Positions 58,361-64,000 of a stretch of 64,000 nt of DNA are shown in pieces (position 1 is the stretch's first letter; each line of letters begins with the position of its first letter). The translations under genes and the position numbers were made by a program. This DNA comes from CAZMGV01 sp964565925 (GTDB lineage: Bacteria > JAGRBM01 > JAHCIT01): NCBI GenBank assembly GCA_964565925.1, contig CAZMGV010000008.1, forward strand, positions 1 to 64,000. The letters run 5' to 3'. Below the pieces are notes generated by a model. It was not told the origin of the DNA and did no database searches. It saw only the letters and a list, made by a program, of their open reading frames with translations.

Positions 58361-59428
58361 ATGAAAATCCTCGCCATCGAAACCTCGTGCGACGAAACCG
58401 CCGTCGCGCTTCTGGATGATGGCGTGGTCGCCAAGTCCCTCGTCTATTCGCAGATCCCCGACCACCAGAAATGGGGCGGCGTCGTGCCCGAGATCGCCGC
58501 GAGAAAGCACCTCGAAGTGCTGCCGCTGCTCTACCAGGAACTGGTCAAAGAGACGGGACTGAAGTTCGCGGACTTAAAGGCCATCGCCGTCACGAGCGGC
58601 CCCGGCCTCATTGGCTGTCTGCACGTGGGACTGAACTTTGCCAAGGCGCTGTCGTTCTCCTGCGGCGTGCCGCTCTACGGGATCAATCATCTGGAAGGCC
58701 ATCTGGCGTCGGTCGAACTGGTGCCGCAGGCCCCGCCGCCGCCGTGGATCGCCCTGCTCGTTTCGGGCGGCCATACGAGCCTCTATGTCGTCGAGAAGCC
58801 CGGCGCCTGCAGGCAGATCGGCGCAACGCGCGACGACGCCGCCGGTGAGGCGTTCGACAAGGGCGCGAAAATCCTGGGTCTCGGCTACCCCGGCGGGCCA
58901 ATCGTCGACCGCACGGCGCAGGGCGGCGATGCCTCGAAGTTCCCCCTGCCCGTCTCCCGCATGGCGGACAGCCCCTATGACTTTTCTTTCTCGGGAGTGA
59001 AGACAGCGCTCTACTACAAGCACCGCGACGTGACGGACAAAGGTTCGCGCCCGCTCACCGACATCGAAACGCGCGACTTCGCCGCGTCGCTGCAAAAGAC
59101 GGTCGTGGAGGCGCTGCTCACCCGAGCGGTCCGCGCCTCGGACGAGTTCAACATCCGTTCGATTGTGATTGTGGGCGGCGTGGCGGCGAACTCGCACCTG
59201 CGCGCCGAGGCCGAAAAATACGGCCGCAAGGGCTATAAACTTTTCTTCCCGCCGCTCGCCTACTGCACCGACAACGCCGCGATGATCGGCCGCGCCGCAT
59301 ATAATCGCATCAAGGCCGGCACCCCGCCGGACGGGCTCGATATTAGTCCCAAAGCCCGCTGGCCCGTGGCGGATAACCTGTCCGATACGTCGGTCCCCAA
59401 ACGGGAGAAGCCCCGGACGGGGAGGTAG
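58361..59428 (+). CDS. tsaD: tRNA N6-adenosine threonylcarbamoyltransferase TsaD
   Basis: The 355-residue protein has the metal-binding motif HLEGHLASVEL (H-x3-H), the ATPase-fold signatures AIETSCDETAVALLD and LVSGGHTSLYVV, and VVGGVAANSHLRAE and YCTDNAAMIG near the end. It installs t6A in tRNAs reading ANN codons. TsaB/E partners are not in this window. Followed by a long repeat-rich spacer. Confidence 0.95.
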   Translation: MKILAIETSCDETAVALLDDGVVAKSLVYSQIPDHQKWGGVVPEIAARKHLEVLPLLYQELVKETGLKFADLKAIAVTSGPGLIGCLHVGLNFAKALSFSCGVPLYGINHLEGHLASVELVPQAPPPPWIALLVSGGHTSLYVVEKPGACRQIGATRDDAAGEAFDKGAKILGLGYPGGPIVDRTAQGGDASKFPLPVSRMADSPYDFSFSGVKTALYYKHRDVTDKGSRPLTDIETRDFAASLQKTVVEALLTRAVRASDEFNIRSIVIVGGVAANSHLRAEAEKYGRKGYKLFFPPLAYCTDNAAMIGRAAYNRIKAGTPPDGLDISPKARWPVADNLSDTSVPKREKPRTGR

Positions 59429-59851
59429 GGGCTATAAGACCTGCCGCTCCATCAATACATTCTTGTTTTTGTTAATTTATCGCCCCTAACTCCGCGACAT
59501 TCCTGAGCTCCGGTTCCCGCCGCTTGGTCCATTTAGGCTCATTTAGGGCCACGCGGGTTTCGCCCCCTTGTCAGTGCGGAGAGCGTTGTTAAAAAAAACG
59601 GGTGACCCTTCGGGCATCCGGTTCAGGTGCACCCCCACCCCAACCCCTCCCCCTGGAGGGGGGGGGAGGGGTTGGGGTGGGGAAGTAAAAGGCGGAGCAA
59701 GGGGGCAATGAGAGGAGGGGGGGACCCCACCTCACATCAACACGGTTAAACACGAATGGACACGAGAAATGCGGTACTGGTTTCCGGGCCAAAACAGACA
59801 TAGCTGTCCACTTTCCACCGAAAAACACGGAATAACACAGAACGAACGGCT
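59429..59851. other. Repeat-rich intergenic spacer between tsaD and rsmA
   Basis: No gene is supported. The region holds a perfect 20-bp inverted repeat (59633-59682), a CGGAGCAAGGGGG motif near 59692 shared with 23701-23713, and AACACG-type short direct repeats (AACACGAATGGACACGA, AACACGGAATAACACAG) around 59739-59838. All look like dispersed repeat debris. Confidence 0.6.
59633..59682. repeat. Perfect 20-bp GC-rich inverted repeat
   Basis: CCCCACCCCAACCCCTCCCC (59633-59652) and its exact reverse complement (59663-59682), with a 10-base spacer, can form a long hairpin. The purine/pyrimidine asymmetry may also favour triplex or quadruplex structures. Confidence 0.9.
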
Positions 59852-60757
59852 ATGTTCCCCGTTGTGACCGATCCCTCCCCCCCCCTCTCCCCGCAGTTCC
59901 GGCCGTCGAAGCGGCTGGGCCAGAACTTTCTGGTGGACCGCAACATTGCGGCGAAGATCGCCAGCCACGCGCTGGCGCCTATGCCCGGAAATACAGGGGG
60001 GGCGGGGGTAAAGATTCTCGAGATCGGCCCCGGTCAGGGGGCGCTGACCAAAGAATTAATGAACCAGGGGGCGGAGGTGACCGCCATCGAGGTGGACTAC
60101 CGGCTGGCGGAAGCACTGCCGGGACTTTTGCCCAAACCGATCGAGATCGTCCGGGCGGACGCCCTCGATACCGACTGGGCGAAGTTCCTGCCCGAACGGG
60201 GGATCCGCAGGATCGCCGCCAACCTGCCCTACTCCATCTCGACCGAAATCCTGTTCGGCCTGATCGAGTCGGCCGGGGCCTGGGACCTCGCGGTATTGAT
60301 GCTCCAGTCGGAAGTCGCCGACCGGCTGGCGGCCAAGCCCGGTTCCAAGGATTACGGTTCGTTGAGCGTGGCGATGCAGCTCCAGTGCGAGGTGAAGCTG
60401 GCCTTCCGGGTGCCGCCGACCGTGTTCAGGCCGGTGCCCAAAGTCCGCTCTGCCGTGGTCGAACTGCGCACCCGCCCGGGGGCCGCCAGCTTCGAGACGG
60501 CGCGGGAGCGGAGCAAGATCGTGCGCGGCGCGTTCGCCCACCGGCGCAAGACGATCGCCAACTCGCTGGAGCTGTCTCTGGGACTCAAGTCGACGGAGAT
60601 ACGGGAGATTCTGAAAAGCGCGGACGTCGATCCGGGCAGCCGGGCGGAGGTTCACCCGCCGCCTGTGTTCATTCGCCTTTACGAAGGTTGGCGGTCGTAT
60701 CGGGATCGAACAGCGACCGCTGGCCCGGAATCTCGTCCTCATACTTGCGGAGAATGA
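59852..60757 (+). CDS. rsmA: 16S rRNA dimethyladenosine transferase RsmA (KsgA)
   Basis: The 301-residue methyltransferase has the SAM motif EIGPGQGALTKELM (about 57-70), IEVDYRLAEAL, and NLPYSISTEIL (NLPY catalytic motif). C-terminal residues include VFRPVPKVRSAVVEL and FAHRRKTIANSL. It dimethylates two adenosines in 16S rRNA. Its 3' end overlaps the convergent RHH gene by 89 bp. Confidence 0.95.
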   Translation: MFPVVTDPSPPLSPQFRPSKRLGQNFLVDRNIAAKIASHALAPMPGNTGGAGVKILEIGPGQGALTKELMNQGAEVTAIEVDYRLAEALPGLLPKPIEIVRADALDTDWAKFLPERGIRRIAANLPYSISTEILFGLIESAGAWDLAVLMLQSEVADRLAAKPGSKDYGSLSVAMQLQCEVKLAFRVPPTVFRPVPKVRSAVVELRTRPGAASFETARERSKIVRGAFAHRRKTIANSLELSLGLKSTEIREILKSADVDPGSRAEVHPPPVFIRLYEGWRSYRDRTATAGPESRPHTCGE

Positions 60758-60878
60758 GGTCGATCCCCTGGCGGATATACTCCGCCATGGCCACTTTCGT
60801 GCGAGCGGTCAGAGCCTTCAACTGCTCTTCCTGATCGCGCGTGATGTAGATGGTCGTGACGACCTTGTTCGAGGCCAT
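60669..60878 (-). CDS. Ribbon-helix-helix (CopG/MetJ-type) DNA-binding protein
   Basis: The 69-residue protein has a beta strand KVVTTIYITRDQEE followed by two helices (LKALTARTKVAMAEYIRQGIDLILRKY), the RHH fold. ATG at 60878 is preferred over the longer frame at 60917. It resembles antitoxin-type RHH proteins, but no toxin gene is adjacent. It overlaps rsmA by 89 bp in convergent orientation. Confidence 0.75.
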   Translation of the reverse strand: MASNKVVTTIYITRDQEEQLKALTARTKVAMAEYIRQGIDLILRKYEDEIPGQRSLFDPDTTANLRKGE

Positions 60879-60999
60879 GTGAAACTCGTCCCTGAAGGGG
60901 GATGTGGGTGCGATCAATATATGGTAAGTGCCATACGCTCGTCAATACCCTTGTTATTTCAGATAGTTAGTGATTTCTCCCGACCTTGTGGGGTAACTT

Positions 61000-61632
61000 T
61001 TGCGTATCAGGCCCGTTTTTCGTGAAGGGATGTTCCCTTTGACCGCAACGCTCGAGAATCCTGCTGGTGTGAATCACCAGGAACCGGCCGTCCCGGCCAT
61101 CGGGCTTGAGACCCTTTGGGACCGGATGTCCGGCCAGCTGGCCCGTTATGCAGGCAGGCTGCTGGGTTCCCTGGCCGCCGGGGAAGACGCCGTGCAGGAC
61201 GTCTTCAGCCGGTATATCGAGCGCCGGCCCGAGTTCGAGCTTCTGGCCCAGCAGGAAGCCTGGCTCTGGCGGTCGGTACGCAACGCGGTACTCGATATTC
61301 TCCGGAGCAAAGGGCACCGGATCACGGAGTCGCTGGATGCGCTGCGGGACCCGGAATCCGAAGGCCTGGGGTTCGAACCCGCCGACGGGGGCCCCTCCCC
61401 GGAGCGGATCGCGGGCAACCGGCAGCAGCTCCGGCTGGTGCAGGAAACGTTCGAAACGCTGGGGGCCGAAGACAGGGAAATCCTGTGGCTCTCGGAAGTC
61501 GAAGGACTTGAAGTGAAGGAACTGGCCTCCGTGTACCGGCGGCCGGCGGCTCTGGTGAAGGTTCGCCTCCACAGGGCCAGAAAGCGCCTGCGGGCGAAGC
61601 TCGAAGAGAAAGGTCTGGACAGTCATGAGTGA
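61000..61632 (+). CDS. ECF-type RNA polymerase sigma factor
   Basis: The 210-residue sigma-70 family protein has region 2 (AGEDAVQDVFSRYIERRPEFELL... WLWRSVRNAVLDILR) and region 4 (LGAEDREILWLSEVEGLEVKELASVYRR, ending in VKVRLHRARKRLRAKL). The start is uncertain (TTG 61000 or ATG 61030). Its stop overlaps the next gene by 8 bp; that gene has one TM and is a probable anti-sigma factor. It likely controls an envelope stress regulon. Confidence 0.85.
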   Translation: MRIRPVFREGMFPLTATLENPAGVNHQEPAVPAIGLETLWDRMSGQLARYAGRLLGSLAAGEDAVQDVFSRYIERRPEFELLAQQEAWLWRSVRNAVLDILRSKGHRITESLDALRDPESEGLGFEPADGGPSPERIAGNRQQLRLVQETFETLGAEDREILWLSEVEGLEVKELASVYRRPAALVKVRLHRARKRLRAKLEEKGLDSHE

Positions 61633-62092
61633 TAACCAGAACAACCGGCCTGATAACCAGAAGGACCGCCTTGGCGAGGCGATCCAGGCCTATTTCAAGA
61701 CCGAGCGGACGCGCACGGTAAAGCCGCTGTCACGTACGCGGCTCGCCCAGGCGAAGGAAACCGCGGCGCTGCGGCACCGCGAACCGGCGGCGTTCTGGAA
61801 AATGAGCGCGTGGGCGGCTGTCGCCGCCATGATCGCCCTGATGATGTTCCCGGCGTTCGATACACCCGTCTCCACCATCGCCGAAGGCGTGAACTGGGTT
61901 TGGGACGTAGACGGCGCCGGCGAAAGCGAACCGCCCGATTCAATCGCGCGCACCGGAATGGAACTCAGCTCCCTTGACGAAATGATCGATTCGCACGATA
62001 CGTCGGCGGTCAACCTGACCACCGCGGCTTCAGCGTCGGATGACGACGGCGATGGCGACGTGGACTGGATCTTCCAGGACGACGAAGGCTGA
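61625..62092 (+). CDS. Probable membrane anti-sigma factor
   Basis: The 155-residue protein has a basic cytoplasmic N-terminus (about 1-60), a single TM helix (about 60-80; MSAWAAVAAMIALMMFPAF) and an acidic periplasmic tail ending DDDGDGDVDWIFQDDEG. Its 8-bp overlap with the ECF sigma gene and one-TM layout fit the anti-sigma role; no zinc motif or known family match is visible. Confidence 0.65.
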   Translation: MSDNQNNRPDNQKDRLGEAIQAYFKTERTRTVKPLSRTRLAQAKETAALRHREPAAFWKMSAWAAVAAMIALMMFPAFDTPVSTIAEGVNWVWDVDGAGESEPPDSIARTGMELSSLDEMIDSHDTSAVNLTTAASASDDDGDGDVDWIFQDDEG

Positions 62093-62139
62093 GAAACTGT
62101 TCCGGGCATTTGAGAATCTGACAACCCGAAGGACTTGAG

Positions 62140-62982
62140 ATGAATCGCTTCCCCGACCGCACGGCCCTGCCGGCAACACTCCGCCAGTTCGCACTTGCAG
62201 CCGCCTTCGCTCTGCCGTCGCTGGCGGTTGCGCAGACGCCGGCAAAACCGGCTGCTCCGGCGGCACCCGCTCCGGCCAGCCCCGCCGGCCCGGCCGTAAA
62301 GGACACGGCTGCGTACGAATCCGAGCTTCCGAGCGGCGACGAGGAAGGCCGCAAGGGGAAATCCGACACCAGTGCGCTCCAGAAGGCGCTGACCAAGCTC
62401 AACCTGAGCCGCGACCAGCGTCAGGAGATTCACAAGGTTATCGACACCGCCGACGACGAGCGGATCCGTATCAGCCGCCGGGCGAGCGCGGCGGCCGACG
62501 ACGTCAAGAAACTGGTCCGCGAGAAGATCGGCGCCGTGCTGACCGACGAGCGCAAGGCGAAGGTCGGCCGGATCATCGACGAAGAACTCGACCGGGCGAA
62601 GGAAGCCCGCAAGGAGTTGCGCGACGAGCGCCACGGCCGCAAGGGCAAGGCACCGGGCCAGGCCCGGGCGGCGCTCAAGTCTTTCCAGCATCTGAAAGAC
62701 CGGGTGTTCAAGGAAATAAAGATGTCGGACGCCGAAGCCGAAAAGATGCTGACCGCGTTCGCCGAGATCCGCCAGGCCGGTCACACGGCGGCCGAAAAGA
62801 TCCACGACGAGTTCGTGAAGCTGCGCGATGATACCAAGGCCAAAGTACTCGCTGTCCTGACCGCCGAGCAGCGGACCAAGTTCGAGCAGGACATCGACGG
62901 GATCAAGAACGGCCCGAAGCCGGGCACGCCGCCCGTACCTGCGCCGGGTGTGCCGGCCGCACCGCCAGCTCCGGCGAAATAA
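62140..62982 (+). CDS. Spy/CpxP-like periplasmic helical protein
   Basis: The 280-residue protein has a signal peptide (cut near VAQ, about 31), an Ala/Pro-rich linker, then helical repeats of the LTxxQ-like type: NLSRDQRQEIHKVI, VLTDERKAKVGRIID and VLTAEQRTKFEQDI. A Pro-rich tail ends the protein. This resembles Spy/CpxP/ZraP chaperones or metal sensors of the periplasm. Its place directly after an ECF sigma/anti-sigma pair suggests it is a stress-response target or sensor. Confidence 0.72.
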   Translation: MNRFPDRTALPATLRQFALAAAFALPSLAVAQTPAKPAAPAAPAPASPAGPAVKDTAAYESELPSGDEEGRKGKSDTSALQKALTKLNLSRDQRQEIHKVIDTADDERIRISRRASAAADDVKKLVREKIGAVLTDERKAKVGRIIDEELDRAKEARKELRDERHGRKGKAPGQARAALKSFQHLKDRVFKEIKMSDAEAEKMLTAFAEIRQAGHTAAEKIHDEFVKLRDDTKAKVLAVLTAEQRTKFEQDIDGIKNGPKPGTPPVPAPGVPAAPPAPAK

Positions 62983-63047
62983 GCCGTTGCTGACCTGAAC
63001 CCGGTCCCTCTCCCTGCACGCCGTCATTCCGTGCTAGGATTCAGCTT

Positions 63048-63335
63048 ATGGATATTCTCTGCCCCGCCTGCGGCAAGCCCATCTCCGTCGCCGAACCGGT
63101 CGGCCGGAGAGAGACCTGCCCCAAATGCACGGCCGATCTCCATACCTGCCAGAACTGCAACCACTATGACCGGGGTTCCTACAACGACTGCCGCGAGCCG
63201 CAGGCCGACCGGGTCGTCGACAAGAACGTGTCAAACTTCTGCGACTACTTCTCGATCCGCACGACGGGCGGCAAGGCGGGTGTGGATCCCAAGACCAAGG
63301 CCAAGTCCGCACTCGACGGCCTGTTCAAGAAGTAG
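63048..63335 (+). CDS. Small cysteine-rich zinc-ribbon protein
   Basis: The 95-residue protein has CPAC, CPKC and CQNC pairs plus further Cys (NDCREP, NFCDYF), enough for two zinc sites. The first pair set (CPACGKPI... CPKCTADL) looks like a classical zinc ribbon. The C-terminal part is Lys-rich. Function unknown; it may bind nucleic acid. Convergent with the DUF547 gene by 3 bp gap. Confidence 0.75.
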   Translation: MDILCPACGKPISVAEPVGRRETCPKCTADLHTCQNCNHYDRGSYNDCREPQADRVVDKNVSNFCDYFSIRTTGGKAGVDPKTKAKSALDGLFKK

Positions 63336-63338
63336 CGC

Positions 63339-64000
63339 CTACTGCCGGTTCAGGTTCCAGTCGTAGTCGAGGTATTTCACCGTCCACTCCTTGCGGCTCT
63401 TCCAGGTTTCCAGGTTTTTGTCATTGAAATACTGGGCCGCGTAGTCGCCGATCCCGCCCGGCCGGTTGTTGCGTTTCAGCCAGCCCAGGAAGTCAGCCTC
63501 GTACCACTTGAAGATGGAAGAGAGGTAGAGCGTCCCCTCCTTCGGATCGAGCCGGTTCTCGCGGGCGTCGTTCAGGTAGCGCCGGGCGGCGGTGTCCAGC
63601 ATCTCGTTCAGCGTGTCGGCCTGCCAGGGTTCCCTGAACAGCTTGGGGCAGCTCTTGGAGGCGCAGTTGATGGCGAAGTGGATGCGCGGCTCGCCGAGCG
63701 GCCTGAGCAGGCCGGTCTCGATGTCTTCGAGTACCAGCGTGCGGTTGTCGGCGCGGAAATCCATCCGCTTGAAGAAGCCGTAGAAGATCTTGATGTCCTT
63801 CACGCTCTTGATCGGATACTTGTCGACCACCCCCTGCATGACGAGCGCGTTATAGGCGTTGGACCAGAAAGCCACCTTGTCGTTGAGGGTCTTGTACAGC
63901 TCGGGCTGGCTGGACGGGCCGTGGGTCGCCAGCGATTTGACGAAGGCGTCCAGGTCCGCGCGGCTCTTCTTGAGCGCCTCGTAGTTCACCTGCCCGTCAT
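63339..64000 (-). CDS. DUF547 domain protein, 5' end beyond window
   Basis: The reading frame remains open to the last base of the window, encoding DGQVNYEALKKSRADLDAF before a possible internal GTG at 63989, so the start is outside. The DUF547 core is visible: VAFWSNAYNALVMQGVV, IKSVKDIKIFYGFF, HFAINCASKSCPKLF. Usually exported; the signal peptide would be upstream. About 220 residues are visible. Confidence 0.85.
   Translation of the reverse strand, partial: DGQVNYEALKKSRADLDAFVKSLATHGPSSQPELYKTLNDKVAFWSNAYNALVMQGVVDKYPIKSVKDIKIFYGFFKRMDFRADNRTLVLEDIETGLLRPLGEPRIHFAINCASKSCPKLFREPWQADTLNEMLDTAARRYLNDARENRLDPKEGTLYLSSIFKWYEADFLGWLKRNNRPGGIGDYAAQYFNDKNLETWKSRKEWTVKYLDYDWNLNRQ

Noticed and set aside
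60669..60878. Type II toxin-antitoxin pair
   Set aside because: An RHH protein is present but no toxin-sized partner gene flanks it.

Overview
The window is about 64 kb of mostly GC-rich, densely coding bacterial chromosome from a diderm (Gram-negative) organism. Evidence for an outer membrane includes an Mla/MCE lipid-transport operon, a CpoB/YbgF-like envelope lipoprotein, lipoprotein and signal-peptide proteins, and many envelope sensor kinases. The gene order ffh-rpsP-khpA-rimM-trmD-rplS-rnhB-yraN, an archaeal-type phosphoglycerate mutase (apgM) and several PAS/GAF/GGDEF regulators suggest a deltaproteobacterial-grade organism (Myxococcota/Desulfobacterota-like). This is an inference from gene content; no marker here fixes the taxon.

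Layout. 1-11 kb: a tRNA-Gly(CCC), then catabolic and lipid genes (SCP2 protein, CrtI-like FAD oxidoreductase, HSL-type esterase, TetR regulator, secreted sulfatase, nitronate monooxygenase, GST, DUF1330-like protein) and a PAS hybrid histidine kinase. 11-18 kb: gmk-yicC, a TPR protein with two cyclic-nucleotide-binding domains, a hemerythrin, and a GAF-GGDEF cyclase with a downstream secreted protein. 18-24 kb: an accessory region, described below. 24-35 kb: apgM, a glycosyltransferase, an Aur1-like PAP2 protein, glpK, mltG-ruvX, a monoheme cytochrome, argG, a HEAT-repeat protein, and a prohibitin two-gene cassette flanked by 34-bp direct repeats. 35.6-40.2 kb: an Mla-like importer with two ATPases, two permeases and one MCE protein, closed by a terminator. 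40-50 kb: PHP and MBL hydrolases, two enoyl-CoA hydratase paralogues around a Cache-type hybrid kinase, a HIT protein, a double-domain PPK2-type polyP:AMP phosphotransferase and a degenerate MBL/beta-CASP-like protein. 50-60 kb: the ffh-to-yraN translation and secretion cluster, interrupted by a membrane-embedded SMC-like ATPase, followed by a cpoB-like gene, tsaD, a repeat-rich spacer and rsmA. 60-64 kb: a ribbon-helix-helix protein, an ECF sigma/anti-sigma pair with a Spy-like periplasmic protein, a zinc-ribbon protein and a partial DUF547 gene.

The most interesting region is 18.1-23.8 kb. Four minus-strand genes (22500 to 19421) are strikingly AT-rich against the rest of the window. They sit behind a near-consensus sigma-70 promoter and encode, in transcription order, a helical protein with an R-x6-H (HEPN-like) motif, an ORC/Cdc6-like AAA ATPase with a C-terminal helix-hairpin-helix, a two-knuckle zinc protein and a two-TM membrane protein. 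This resembles a phage-defence or toxin module, but I do not recognise it as a named system. Directly beside it, 22754-22873 can fold into an outer stem enclosing four perfect hairpins, ending one base before a perfect Shine-Dalgarno of an orphan gene. Copies of an 18-bp REP-like sequence lie in inverted orientation on the two sides of the island.

Other points of note are the overlap of khpA and rimM, which read an 18-bp tandem repeat in two frames, and several perfect inverted repeats that look like operators. No rRNA, CRISPR array or complete insertion sequence was seen.
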